Origin: Spirochaetales bacterium
GTDB taxonomy: Bacteria; Spirochaetota; Spirochaetia; Treponematales; Treponemataceae
Length of the DNA: 64,000 nucleotides
Assembly (NCBI GenBank): GCA_003252395.1
Contig: QKEL01000011.1
Location: 124,001-188,000 of the forward strand
Direction of reading: 5' to 3'
Shown here: piece after piece, positions 8,009 through 16,702 of the stretch
Layout of the letters: each line of letters starts with the position of its first letter
Numbering within the stretch: position 1 is the stretch's first letter
The notes under the pieces: model-generated
The model's database searches: none
Seen by the model: the letters and a program-made list of their open reading frames with translations, nothing else
Told to the model about the DNA's origin: nothing
Translations under genes and position numbers: made by a program

Positions 8009-9316
8009 TTACTTCGCGCTACGCTCAAACTTGCGTAGGAGATCGTTGCCCTGCCTGTTGATGGAGTCCATAGTCGCCTTCGCGTCCTGCTTTCCCGCGA
8101 ACATGCCCTCGAGCTCGACGTCGACCACGTCGCGTATCTGGACCATGTTCCCGTAGCGGATCCCCTTCGAGTTCACCGTGGGCGCCTTGTTGTTGATCTG
8201 CCGTATGGCGACGTCGGTACCGGGATTCTTGTCGTAGAAGCCCTGTTTCTTCGTAAGCTCCGCGGCGGCGTTGGTTATCGGGAGGTACCCCGTAAACTGG
8301 TGCCAGTCCGCCTGTACATCGGGCCGGGAGAGGAAGCCGAAAAACGCCGCGACGCCTTTATAGACCTGGGCCGGTTTTTTCTCGAACACCCACAGTGACG
8401 CGCCGCCGATAATGCTGTTCTGGGGGGCGCCGGAGACGGTATCGTCGTAGGGCATCATCGCGACGCCGAAATCGAACTTGCCGTTCGCCTTTATGTTCGC
8501 GTAACCCGCGCTCGACTCGGTGAGCATCGGCACCTCGCCGTTGACGAATTTCGTGCCCGCCGCGCTCGCCCTGCCGCCGTAAACGAAGAGCTTCTGCTTC
8601 TGCCAGTCGGCCAGCGTTTGCATGTGTTTCACGATACGGGAATCGTTGAATAGGAGTTCCGTCTTGGTCCCGCCGAACCCGTTTTCGTAGGTACCCGAGG
8701 GAAAGTTATGCCACGCGGCGAAGTTCTCGATATGGACCCAGCTCATCCAGGTGGAGGTGTACGCCGCCTCCCAGTTTCCGGTTGCCATGAGCTTCTTGCC
8801 GCACTCCGCCACCTCGGCCCAGGTCTTCGGCGGCTTCTCGGGGTCGAGCCCGGCCTTGCGGAACGCGTCTTTGTTGTAGTAGAAAACCGGGGTCGAGCTA
8901 TTGAAAGGAAGGCTGAGCATATTGCCCTTGCCGTCGGTGTAATAGCCGGCTACCGCCGAAAGGTAGGAGGAGGGGTCGAAGGGAGTCTTCGTTTCCTGCA
9001 TGAGCTTGTATACCGGCTTTATCGCCCCGGTCGCGGACATCATGGTCGCGGTTCCGACTTCGTACACCTGCATGATCGCGGGCGCCTGACCGGCGCGGAA
9101 GGCCGCTATGCCCGCCGTCATCGTCTCGGCATAGCTTCCCTTGAACACGGGAACGACCTTGTAGTCGCCCTGAGACGCGTTAAACTTGTCGCATATCTCG
9201 GTGACCTTCTCGCCGAGGCGGCCGCCCATGGCATGCCAAAACTCGACCTCAACGGGTGCCGCGAAAGAAGCGGCCATCGCGCAGCACAAGGCCGCGGCGG
9301 CAATGATACGTTTCAT
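8009..9316 (-). CDS. ugpB: sn-glycerol-3-phosphate-binding periplasmic protein UgpB
   Basis: A 435-residue binding protein with an N-terminal signal peptide (hydrophobic to about residue 18, cleaved near SFAAP). It follows Escherichia coli UgpB closely through its length as I remember that sequence: an FWHAMGGRLG start, the segment APAIMQVYEVGTATMM, PFNSSTPVFYYNKDAF, NSIIGGASLWV and a GNDLLRKFERS end. Substrate is therefore sn-glycerol-3-phosphate or its diesters. GGAGG stands before the ATG. It lies 83 bases after ugpQ and is followed by both permeases. Symbol confidence is higher than for most sugar-binding proteins because of this extended match. Confidence 0.92.
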   Translation of the reverse strand: MKRIIAAAALCCAMAASFAAPVEVEFWHAMGGRLGEKVTEICDKFNASQGDYKVVPVFKGSYAETMTAGIAAFRAGQAPAIMQVYEVGTATMMSATGAIKPVYKLMQETKTPFDPSSYLSAVAGYYTDGKGNMLSLPFNSSTPVFYYNKDAFRKAGLDPEKPPKTWAEVAECGKKLMATGNWEAAYTSTWMSWVHIENFAAWHNFPSGTYENGFGGTKTELLFNDSRIVKHMQTLADWQKQKLFVYGGRASAAGTKFVNGEVPMLTESSAGYANIKANGKFDFGVAMMPYDDTVSGAPQNSIIGGASLWVFEKKPAQVYKGVAAFFGFLSRPDVQADWHQFTGYLPITNAAAELTKKQGFYDKNPGTDVAIRQINNKAPTVNSKGIRYGNMVQIRDVVDVELEGMFAGKQDAKATMDSINRQGNDLLRKFERSAK

Positions 9317-9399
9317 ACATCCTCCAGATTGTTTAGTCCGTTTATGCGATCTATATGGGCATCATTTCATACGGATTTATGATTCTCGCTAAGATCGCG

Positions 9400-10233
9400 T
9401 CAATTTATCGTGAAAGCGTCGAGAATGAGCGCGGGCGAGTTCGTGATGATGCCGTCCGCGCCGAGACCGGCGAGGGCACGGGCTGAATCGGCATCGTTTA
9501 CGGTCCATACGTTGATTCGTCGGTTTTTACCGTGATGCCATTCGACCAGTTCCTCGTCGACTTGATTGAAGTGGGGATGCCAGGCGATGAGCGACTTACC
9601 AAGGAGGTTTTCGGCGAGTGCGTCGAAATTGCCAAAGGGACCGGGCATCGAGAGGAACGCGAGGGGGATTTCGGGCGCTATCTCTCGAAGCGAAGCCAGG
9701 GCGTAGGGATCAAAACTTGAGACGATGAGGTCGCGGTAGGCGTTCATACCCTCGCCCAGGGGACCAGCGGCGAGGAGCGCGGCGACGTTTTCCACGTATC
9801 GCGCGTTGGCGGCCAGGACCTGCGGGTCGATCCCCGCTTCCGACAGGGGAAGCCGTTCCGGGAATGGGCCGGACGGTCCGGCAAGGGAAGCCATGAAGGG
9901 CGTCTTTATCTCGACGTTCAGGTGCAGGGTTTTTCCGAAGCGGTCCAGAACCTCAGCGAAGGCGGGTATCCGCTCGAAATCGTCGCCGCTGCCGTAACCG
10001 CGCGATTTCACGATAACGTCGGCGATCTCGTTCGAGGTCATGGCGGACAATGGGCCCGAACCGTCGGTCAAATCGTCCAGGTAAAAATCGTGAAAGACGA
10101 AGGCCTTCCCGTCCAAGCTTAGCTGTACGTCAAGCTCGAGTCCGTCGGCTCCCTGCCGTTGGGCTTCGTCGAAGGAAGCCATGGTATTTTGGGGTGCATG
10201 GTCCATCGCGCCCCGGTGTCCGTATATTATCAT
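9400..10233 (-). CDS. ugpQ: glycerophosphodiester phosphodiesterase (UgpQ type)
   Basis: A 277-residue GDPD-family TIM barrel. HRGAMDHAPQNT at residues 6-17 and the ELDVQ and FHDFYLDDLTDG segments hold the metal-binding Glu/Asp and catalytic His residues. The protein ends with INVWTVNDADSARALAGLGADGIITNSP, typical of cytoplasmic UgpQ. There is no signal peptide, so it acts in the cytoplasm, cutting imported glycerophosphodiesters to glycerol-3-phosphate and an alcohol. It is the first gene of the minus-strand ugp cluster. No clear Shine-Dalgarno sequence stands before ATG 10233, but the HRG motif fixes the start close to there. Confidence 0.9.
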   Translation of the reverse strand: MIIYGHRGAMDHAPQNTMASFDEAQRQGADGLELDVQLSLDGKAFVFHDFYLDDLTDGSGPLSAMTSNEIADVIVKSRGYGSGDDFERIPAFAEVLDRFGKTLHLNVEIKTPFMASLAGPSGPFPERLPLSEAGIDPQVLAANARYVENVAALLAAGPLGEGMNAYRDLIVSSFDPYALASLREIAPEIPLAFLSMPGPFGNFDALAENLLGKSLIAWHPHFNQVDEELVEWHHGKNRRINVWTVNDADSARALAGLGADGIITNSPALILDAFTIN

Positions 10234-10792
10234 TACCCGAGTAAATCAGGCCCGGGTCAAAACTTCGTGAGCGGACCGTGAGATCGGAAATAATTACGCT
10301 CGGGACGGGGTTTCCTTATTTATCCATCGGAAGCCGCAGTCATCACGATGAAAGGGACCGCCTCTCGTAACGGTCCACCCACGCTCCGAATGGCGTGAGC
10401 GCCGGCAGTCCGCCGCCGAAGGACGCGGCTTGGCATTCGGCCATCGCCCCAAGAAAGCCGATGCTGTTGGATCATTGTATGCTCCATGGACGTGGGATAC
10501 CGAAGGGGACGAAAACGGGCATCCGGGGAGCTAACGGACCATGCGGTGCGCGAACCTTCCATAGGATTCCCCCTTTCGAAGAAGATAGGGGTCCATCTAT
10601 ACTGCGAAGTTATCCGACCTGAAGGTCTTGGGGGCTTTCAGGATTTCATAGACGATTTCCATTTTTACGATGGTGCCGAAAACGTAGAGTTAACGTCTCA
10701 TGTAATTCCACACCTGATATCATGGTTTATCGGATTTCTTTCAAGACGAGGGGGTACCGGAAAAGCCCGCAGCGACTGGCGCGATTCAAAGA

Positions 10793-10812
10793 GGTTACCG
10801 ACCGGTAGGTAG
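10793..10812 (+). repeat. palindromic repeat R1 (GGTTACCGACCGGTAGGTAG)
   Basis: Exact 20-bp unit. The core TACC-G-ACCGGT-A-GGTA is a near-perfect inverted repeat centred on ACCGGT, the shape of a TetR-family operator. Identical copies occur at six places in this window, always in non-coding DNA. Confidence 0.85.
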
Positions 10813-10832
10813 CCTCCGTGATATCAGAACGG

Positions 10833-10852
10833 GGTTACCGACCGGTAGGTAG
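10833..10852 (+). repeat. palindromic repeat R2
   Basis: Exact copy of R1, in the same direction, starting 40 bases after it (spacer of 20). Confidence 0.85.
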
Positions 10853-10868
10853 ATTGACGAACATGTGT

Positions 10869-10886
10869 TTACCTACCGGTCGGTAA
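10869..10886 (-). repeat. palindromic repeat R3 (inverted copy)
   Basis: TTACCTACCGGTCGGTAA is the reverse complement of the R1 core with one outer base changed. This copy has complementary outer ends on both sides, making it the most symmetric of the set. Confidence 0.8.
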
Positions 10887-11008
10887 GTCGGTGCTACCGC
10901 GAATGAAAGCGCCAGAAGCAAGGCTTTGGAGGTAGGGGGTTCCGCGTCGATTATTTCAGAAGCTAAGCCGGAAACCCATACTGACGCTACCATAGGTGAA
11001 CCCCCTCA

Positions 11009-11037
11009 TTGACACGACTCTCACGCGGGCATAGAGT
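11009..11037 (+). promoter_or_regulatory. candidate promoter of the ABC exporter operon
   Basis: TTGACA at 11009-11014, a 17-base spacer and TAGAGT at 11032-11037. It lies 55 bases before the start codon and 120 bases after the last palindrome. A second TTGACG at 11043 with TAAAAAT 15-16 bases on could be an alternative. Confidence 0.5.
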
Positions 11038-11091
11038 ATTTGTTGACGATGTCATCCATTCTTTAAAAATACCTACTTCCGGAGAGGCCCC

Positions 11092-12816
11092 ATGTACCGT
11101 TGGATTTGGCAATACGTTCGCAAGTATCGATTTATGATGGCCGGAGGACTGCTTCTGGTCGTGGCGGTGGCGGCCCTCGCCATGGTAAACCCGGCGATAT
11201 CGGGTATCGTGGTTGATCGGGTGATAAAGGGCGGCGAGCGCGGACTTTTGGCGACCCTCATATCGGTTATGGTGGGGGCGACCCTTCTAAAGGGCGCGCT
11301 CCGGCTTGGGTACCAGATGCTTTTCGAGCACGCCTCGCAAAACGTGATACGGGCGATCCGGGAAGACCTCTACGATCGGGTTCAGGCGCTGGACTTCGCC
11401 TGGTTTGACCGTTCCCGCCCGGGCGACGTAATGACCCTGATGACCGGCGACCTGGACGCGGTTCGCCACTTCGTGGCCTGGGTCGTTTACCAGACGGTGG
11501 AAAACGTTTTAGTGCTCGCCTTCTCCATCATAGTCCTTTCTTCGATCGATTTGCCCCTGGCGCTCTGCATGCTCGCGGTTACCCCGTTGATTTTTTTCCT
11601 GGCCCTGCGCTTCAAGAAGGCGATCAAGCCCGCGCACCTGGCGGTTCGGGACCAATTCGCCCGCCTCAATTCCGTGGTGGCCGAAAACATCGCCGGAAAC
11701 CGCGTGATACGCTCCTTCGTCCGGGAACGGTACGAGAAGGAACGCTTCCTGAAGGAAAACCGCGCGTACCGCGACACCACGCTGAAGGCCGTGGACATCA
11801 GGGTCAGCTACGGGCCCACCATAGACGCGCTCACCTCCTGCCTTCCCGTGGTACTCATCGTCGCGGGCGGCTTATCCGTCATTTCCGGGCGGCTGACCAT
11901 CGGCGAGCTCGTGACCTTCAACGGGCTCATGTGGGCCCTTTCTAACCCCCTCAACATGATCGCGGGATTGGTAAACGACGCCCAGCGCTTCGTGGCCTCC
12001 GCCGAGCGCCTGCATGAACTGTGGAGCCGCGAGCCGAGGATCGTGGACGCCGGCGACGCGAAGCCCCTGGAAGACGCGCCCATCGGGGTCGAGTTCCGCG
12101 ACGTCTCCCTGCGTTACGGCGACGCTCCCGCCCTTCACGGGGTCAGCTTTAAGGCGGAACCGGGCATGACGGTGGGCATCATCGGGCCCACCGGCTCGGG
12201 GAAGTCTACCATCGCGAAACTGATGTGCCGCTTTTACGAGGCCACGTCCGGCGAGGTATTGGTCGGCGGCCGCGACGTGCGCACGATTACGCTCGAATCG
12301 CTCCGCCGGACGGTGGGAATCGCCATGCAGGACGTATTCCTCTTTTCCGACACGATCGAGGGAAACATCGCCTTTGGCCGGCCCGACGCGACGGACGGCG
12401 AGGTTCGCGACGCGGCCCATCTCGCCCTCGCGGATTCCTTCATCGGCGAGATGCCCGAAGGCTATGACACGGTGGTGGGCGAGCGCGGGGTCGGCCTATC
12501 GGGCGGTCAGCGCCAGCGCATCGCCCTCGCCCGGCTTTTATTGACGATGCCCCGGGTCATAATCCTTGACGACACGACCTCCAGCGTCGACGCGGAAACG
12601 GAGGAGGAGATGCGAAAGTCCATTGCCGCCATCGGCGGCGGCCGCACGGTCTTCATCATCGCCCACCGCATCGCCTCGGTGGTAAACGCGGACCTCGTGC
12701 TCGTGGTGGAAGACGGGCGCATTACCGACCGCGGAACCCATGCCGAGCTGAGCAAGCGACCGGGCTATTACCGGGACGTATGGACGCACCAGACGAACGG
12801 CGGGGAGGAGAACTGA
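11092..12816 (+). CDS. ABC exporter half-transporter, degenerate-site subunit
   Basis: A 574-residue type IV ABC exporter: six helices (about 1-310) and a nucleotide-binding domain (about 325-570). Walker A is GPTGSGKST (about 365), the signature LSGGQRQRIALARLL (about 469) and the switch His lies in IIAHR. The residue after Walker B is Asp rather than the catalytic Glu (ILDDTTSSVD, about 491). In heterodimeric exporters such as TM287/288 and BmrCD one subunit has exactly this change, so this is probably the non-catalytic half. CGGAGAGG precedes the ATG. The partner gene starts 2 bases after its stop. Substrate unknown; multidrug or lipid-like compounds are usual for the family. Confidence 0.9.
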   Translation: MYRWIWQYVRKYRFMMAGGLLLVVAVAALAMVNPAISGIVVDRVIKGGERGLLATLISVMVGATLLKGALRLGYQMLFEHASQNVIRAIREDLYDRVQALDFAWFDRSRPGDVMTLMTGDLDAVRHFVAWVVYQTVENVLVLAFSIIVLSSIDLPLALCMLAVTPLIFFLALRFKKAIKPAHLAVRDQFARLNSVVAENIAGNRVIRSFVRERYEKERFLKENRAYRDTTLKAVDIRVSYGPTIDALTSCLPVVLIVAGGLSVISGRLTIGELVTFNGLMWALSNPLNMIAGLVNDAQRFVASAERLHELWSREPRIVDAGDAKPLEDAPIGVEFRDVSLRYGDAPALHGVSFKAEPGMTVGIIGPTGSGKSTIAKLMCRFYEATSGEVLVGGRDVRTITLESLRRTVGIAMQDVFLFSDTIEGNIAFGRPDATDGEVRDAAHLALADSFIGEMPEGYDTVVGERGVGLSGGQRQRIALARLLLTMPRVIILDDTTSSVDAETEEEMRKSIAAIGGGRTVFIIAHRIASVVNADLVLVVEDGRITDRGTHAELSKRPGYYRDVWTHQTNGGEEN

Positions 12817-12818
12817 AC

Positions 12819-14588
12819 ATGGCCAGAAACACGTTCAACGTAGACGAAGAGCAGGACGAGCGGTTCGATCCCCGGTCGGTAACCCGGCTCCTTTCCTATT
12901 TGGGCCCGTACAAAAAAGAGCTCGCCCTTTCCCTCGCGCTCATGATAGTCGCCTCGCTTTTCTCGTTGGCCGGCCCCTACCTCGGGAAGCTCGCCATAGA
13001 CCGGGCGATACCCTCGGGAAACCCGGCCGAACTGTACCGGCTGGCCGGCCTCCTGCTCGCGAGCGTGGCGGTAGTCTTCGCGTGCCAGCGCGCGCGAATC
13101 CGCGTTATGACGAGAATCGCCCAGGACGTGATCGTCACGGTCCGAACCGATATCTTCGACAAGCTCCAGAAACTGCCCTTCACGTACTTCGATACGCGGC
13201 CTCACGGGAAAATCCTGATCCGCGTGGTCAATTACGTAAACTCCCTGAGCGACCTCCTTTCCAACGGAATAATCCAGTTCGCGGCGGATCTATTCAGCAT
13301 ACTCTTCATCATCGGCTTCATGCTCGTGATCGACGTGCGCCTTACCCTGGTGTGCATGGCCGGCCTGCCGTTCCTGATCGCCACGATCATGCTCCTAAAG
13401 CGGCGGCAGCACCGGCTCTGGCAACGGGTTAGCCACAAGCAGGCGAACCTCAACGCCTACCTGAGCGAAAGCCTGAACGGCATGAAGATTACCCAGTCCT
13501 ACGCCCGGGAAACCGTTAACCGGGGGATATTCGCCTCGCTCGGCACGGACTGGAAAGCCGCGTGGATGCCGGCGGTCCTGGCGAACTTCACGATTTGGCC
13601 CGTGATCGACTTCCTGTCCACCGGCGCGGTTTCCCTCGTGTACGCGGCGGGAATCGTCCTCTTCGCGAAGTCGGTCACCGTGGGAACCCTCGTGGCCTTC
13701 AGCGGCTACATCTGGCGGTTTTGGATGCCGATCCAGAACATGGGAAATTTTTACAACGCCCTCGTGACGACCGGCGCCTATCTCGAGAGAATTTTCGATA
13801 CCATGGACGAGCCCGTGGAGGTTACCGACGCCCCGGGAGCGGTTCCCCTCGTGACCATCCGGGGACACGTCGCCTTTAAGGACGTGACCTTCTCCTACGA
13901 GGCGGGCAACCCGGTGCTCAAAAACATAGAATTCGACGTGACGCCCGGCACAACAATCGCCCTGGTCGGGCCGACGGGCGCGGGAAAAACGAGTATCGTG
14001 AACCTTCTCTCGCGGTTTTACAATCCCGATTCCGGCAGCGTCTTGGTGGACGGCATAGACCTGAAAACGGTGACCATCGAATCGGTACGCGCGCAGATCG
14101 GCGTGATGCTTCAGGAAAGCTTCCTGTTCTCCGGTACCCTGCGGGAGAATATCCGGTACGGGAAGCCCGACGCCACGGACGCCGAGATTGAGGCGGCGGC
14201 GGACGCCGTTCGCGCGGGCGACTTCGCCCGGCTTCTTCCCGAAGGCTTCGACACCCAGGTCGGCGAGCGGGGAGCCTCGCTCTCGGCGGGACAGCGCCAG
14301 CTCGTTGCCTTCGCCCGCGTCCTTCTCGCGAGCCCGAGAATCCTGATTCTGGACGAGGCGACCAGTTCCGTGGATACCGAGACGGAGCGGCTCATTCAGG
14401 AGGGGCTCACGCGCCTTCTGAAGGGCAGAACCTCGTTCATCATCGCCCACCGGCTTTCGACCATCCGCAACGCCGACCTGATCATGTATATTGACGGGGG
14501 ACGGATCGTGGAACGGGGCAATCACGAGGAGCTCCTCGCAATGAACGGCGCCTATGCGCGGCTTTATAGGGAATCGTCTCGGGTATGA
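12819..14588 (+). CDS. ABC exporter half-transporter, catalytic subunit
   Basis: A 589-residue ABC exporter partner of the gene upstream. A hydrophilic N-terminal extension (about 35 residues, with the acidic stretch VDEEQDERFD) precedes six helices (about 35-330). The nucleotide-binding domain has Walker A GPTGAGKTS (about 383), signature LSAGQRQLVAFARVL (about 487), and an intact Walker B with catalytic Glu, LDEATSSVD (about 509). The extension and the intact site are what the second subunit of a heterodimer usually has. ATG 12819 is preceded by GGGGAGGAG. The stop is followed by a weak GC-rich stem (14607-14634) and then two palindromic repeats. Confidence 0.9.
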   Translation: MARNTFNVDEEQDERFDPRSVTRLLSYLGPYKKELALSLALMIVASLFSLAGPYLGKLAIDRAIPSGNPAELYRLAGLLLASVAVVFACQRARIRVMTRIAQDVIVTVRTDIFDKLQKLPFTYFDTRPHGKILIRVVNYVNSLSDLLSNGIIQFAADLFSILFIIGFMLVIDVRLTLVCMAGLPFLIATIMLLKRRQHRLWQRVSHKQANLNAYLSESLNGMKITQSYARETVNRGIFASLGTDWKAAWMPAVLANFTIWPVIDFLSTGAVSLVYAAGIVLFAKSVTVGTLVAFSGYIWRFWMPIQNMGNFYNALVTTGAYLERIFDTMDEPVEVTDAPGAVPLVTIRGHVAFKDVTFSYEAGNPVLKNIEFDVTPGTTIALVGPTGAGKTSIVNLLSRFYNPDSGSVLVDGIDLKTVTIESVRAQIGVMLQESFLFSGTLRENIRYGKPDATDAEIEAAADAVRAGDFARLLPEGFDTQVGERGASLSAGQRQLVAFARVLLASPRILILDEATSSVDTETERLIQEGLTRLLKGRTSFIIAHRLSTIRNADLIMYIDGGRIVERGNHEELLAMNGAYARLYRESSRV

Positions 14589-14647
14589 CCAAGAAAGATG
14601 AATGAGCGGGCGGACGGGATTAGTAAACCGCCCGTTCGTCTGCGCCG

Positions 14648-14667
14648 GGTTACCGACCGGTAGGTAG
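14648..14667 (+). repeat. palindromic repeat R4
   Basis: Exact 20-bp copy of R1, in the gap between the ABC exporter and the XpaC/TelA operon. Confidence 0.85.
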
Positions 14668-14681
14668 ATATTAGGTCAATG

Positions 14682-14701
14682 GGTTACCGACCGGTAGGTA
14701 G
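14682..14701 (+). repeat. palindromic repeat R5
   Basis: Exact copy of R1, 34 bases after R4. It is followed by ACGCTAGA, as is R6, showing that the shared sequence goes beyond the palindrome. It lies 132 bases before the XpaC start, a possible operator position. Confidence 0.85.
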
Positions 14702-14833
14702 ACGCTAGAAGGAGCCGAGAAACGCCCACATTCATGGCAACCTTCGCCCAAAACCCGTTTTTTCCGTCCGCGCCGGGCTTTTCCTTGATTACCGTGCCCT
14801 ATGACGGTACAATTCCCGCATGAGAGCGAACCC

Positions 14834-15520
14834 ATGAAACAAAGTACACCCGATTGGCTCTTGGCCGGCATCCTCGCCGCGGCGGGATTCCTCGTCTCCT
14901 TTGTGTTTATCGGCATGGCCCTGCCGGTATCGCTGGTCATTTCCGGGCTTTGTCTCGCCGCCGGCGCCCAGTTTTTCAGGCAAAAACCGAGACTTCCCGA
15001 GGTTCCCGGCGCCGTAGGACCGGCGGAACTGGAAGCGGCGCTCTCGGAGGGTTCGAGAAAGCTAGAGACGATACGGGCGATCGCGAAAAGGCTGGGAGCG
15101 GAAACCAAGGGAAAGCAGGCCGAGGCGACCTGGTTCGACGCAGGCGTCGCTGGCGGTTCCGCCCCCGATCAAAAAACGCGGTCCGTCCCGGCCAAGATCG
15201 ACGCCCTCTGCAAAACGGTCTCGGAAATTCTCGCCGAAATCAGGCGTGACCCGGATGACCTGAAAAGGGCGCGTCAATTTCTTTCCTATTATCTCGATTC
15301 CACGATCACCATCCTCGAAAAGTACGAAAAGTTGACCGCCAACCCGGTGCGCGACGACAAGATCAAGACCTCCATCGCCCGTGTAGAGGCCATGCTCGAC
15401 ACCATCGACAAGGCCTTTGAAAAGCAATTGGCCAATCTCTTATCCAACGACGTGATGGACCTGGACGCGGAATTGGCCCTTCTCGAAAGCACCATCAACA
15501 TGGAAGGGCTCGGGGACTGA
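14834..15520 (+). CDS. XpaC-like membrane protein (5-bromo-4-chloroindolyl phosphate hydrolysis family)
   Basis: A 228-residue protein. Two close membrane helices at about residues 8-50 are followed by a cytoplasmic, largely helical domain of about 170 residues (charged heptad-like stretches such as RARQFLSYYLDSTITILEKY). This is the layout of the XpaC family, named after a Bacillus phenotype, whose function is unknown. I chose ATG 14834 because the extra 11 residues from ATG 14801 have no ribosome site and precede the helix awkwardly. It is first in a four-gene operon with TelA, a usual partner of the family. A membrane anchor for TelA is my inference. Confidence 0.7.
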   Translation: MKQSTPDWLLAGILAAAGFLVSFVFIGMALPVSLVISGLCLAAGAQFFRQKPRLPEVPGAVGPAELEAALSEGSRKLETIRAIAKRLGAETKGKQAEATWFDAGVAGGSAPDQKTRSVPAKIDALCKTVSEILAEIRRDPDDLKRARQFLSYYLDSTITILEKYEKLTANPVRDDKIKTSIARVEAMLDTIDKAFEKQLANLLSNDVMDLDAELALLESTINMEGLGD

Positions 15521-15593
15521 CGGACCGGGAAATTCCGCGGATATTCGATAACACTTTGGCCGTGCCATCGTGTTCACATAAACGGAGGATACA

Positions 15594-16634
15594 ATGAGCG
15601 ACGTGACCATTACCCTTTCGGAGGAGGAACTGAGCCGCGCGAAGGATATCGCGAAAGGCATAGCCCTCAACGATTCCCAGGCCATCATCCAGTTCGGCGT
15701 GGGCGCCCAATCCAAAATCTCGGGCTTCGCCGACACCATGCTCGGGCAAATCCGCAGCCACGATACGGGCTACGTGGGGGAAAGCCTGACCGACCTGATG
15801 CTCAAGGTTAAGGACGTGAAGGTCGACTCGCTCGCCTCCGGCCCCACGGGCTGGCTCGCGAATATCTTCAATTCGGTCCAGCGCTTCATGGCCCGCTACG
15901 AAAAGCTCGAGACCCAGATCGAGAAGATCGTTAATTCCCTCTCTGACGCGCGCATGAAGCTCCTCCGGGACATTACGATGCTCGACCAGCTGTACGCGAA
16001 GAACCTCGACTACCTTAAGGAACTCGACGTTTTCATCGCGGCGGGGCAAATGAAGATCGACGAGCTCAAGGCCACGACCCTTCCGGAGCTCGAGGCGCTG
16101 GTGAAAACCTCGAACGATCCCGCGGACACCCAGAAGCTCAACGACTTCGGCCAGTTCCTTAACCGCTTCGAGAAAAAGCTCCACGACCTGAAGCTCTCGC
16201 GCATGATCGCGATCCAGAGCGCGCCCCAGGTCCGCCTTATTCAGAACAACGACCAGGCACTGGTGGAAAAGATTCAGAGCTCCATCATGACGACCATTCC
16301 CCTGTGGAAAAACCAGATCGTGATAGCCGTGTCCCTCCTTCGCCAGAAGAAGGCGGTTGAGTTGCAAAAGGCGGTCACCGATACCACCAACGACCTTTTG
16401 ACGAAAAACTCGGAAATGCTCAAGAGCGGGACCGTCGCGGTCGCCACGGAGATGGAACGGGGAATCGTGGAGATCGAAACCCTTAAAAAGGTTAACGACG
16501 ACCTCCTTTCCACCATCGACGAGACCCTGCGCATCCAGAAGGAAGGCAAGGCGAAGCGCGTGGCGGCCGAGGCCGAGCTCGCGAAGATCGAAAACGACCT
16601 GAAAAACCGGCTGATCGCGGTCGACCGGGGCTAA
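15594..16634 (+). CDS. telA: TelA/KlaA family toxic-anion resistance protein
   Basis: A 346-residue soluble, almost wholly helical protein. CGGAGG stands 5 bases before the ATG. The N-terminal half contains the QFGVGAQSKISGFADTML segment and the later part has KLETQIEKIV, QAPQVRLIQNNDQALVEKIQ-like stretches and FPLWKNQ-like IPLWKNQ, all features of the TelA family. Plasmid TelA/KlaA gives tellurite resistance together with other genes; the mechanism is unknown and chromosomal copies often have no link to tellurite. It lies 73 bases after XpaC and 68 before the binding-protein/OmpA fusion. Confidence 0.85.
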   Translation: MSDVTITLSEEELSRAKDIAKGIALNDSQAIIQFGVGAQSKISGFADTMLGQIRSHDTGYVGESLTDLMLKVKDVKVDSLASGPTGWLANIFNSVQRFMARYEKLETQIEKIVNSLSDARMKLLRDITMLDQLYAKNLDYLKELDVFIAAGQMKIDELKATTLPELEALVKTSNDPADTQKLNDFGQFLNRFEKKLHDLKLSRMIAIQSAPQVRLIQNNDQALVEKIQSSIMTTIPLWKNQIVIAVSLLRQKKAVELQKAVTDTTNDLLTKNSEMLKSGTVAVATEMERGIVEIETLKKVNDDLLSTIDETLRIQKEGKAKRVAAEAELAKIENDLKNRLIAVDRG

Positions 16635-16702
16635 CCGCCGCGGGCCGCCGGGTATGGCGGTCGGGCGCATATTCTCACGATGACGTGTAGGGGGCAATAC
16701 GG

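Larger units (their letters stand above)
10751..10947 (+). repeat. intergenic repeat element, copy A
   Basis: The outer ends match a second element at 19230-19377. Bases 10751-10772 agree with 19230-19251 at 19 of 22 positions, and 10921-10947 agree with 19351-19377 at 23 of 27. Between these ends both carry direct copies of the 20-bp palindrome. Copy A has two direct copies and one inverted; copy C has two. The element sits just outside coding sequence. Confidence 0.7.
10234..11091 (+). other. 858-bp intergenic region between ugpQ and the ABC exporter
   Basis: Both neighbours are transcribed away from this stretch. I see no gene: the open frames inside lack ribosome sites and recognisable motifs. 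It holds three copies of a 20-bp palindromic repeat at 10793-10886, a larger repeated element (10751-10947), and a promoter candidate at 11009-11037. The part 10500-10740 is richer in A+T than the surroundings and may be decayed or foreign DNA. Confidence 0.6.

Noticed and set aside
10486..10812. 108-codon plus-strand frame in the long intergenic region
   Set aside because: It runs into the first palindromic repeat, has no ribosome site and no known motif. It may be part of a remnant but is not supported as a gene.
10793..10886. Palindromic repeats as a CRISPR array
   Set aside because: Only two or three units with 14-22-bp spacers, one inverted, and no cas genes; the spacing and symmetry fit operators or a dispersed repeat.
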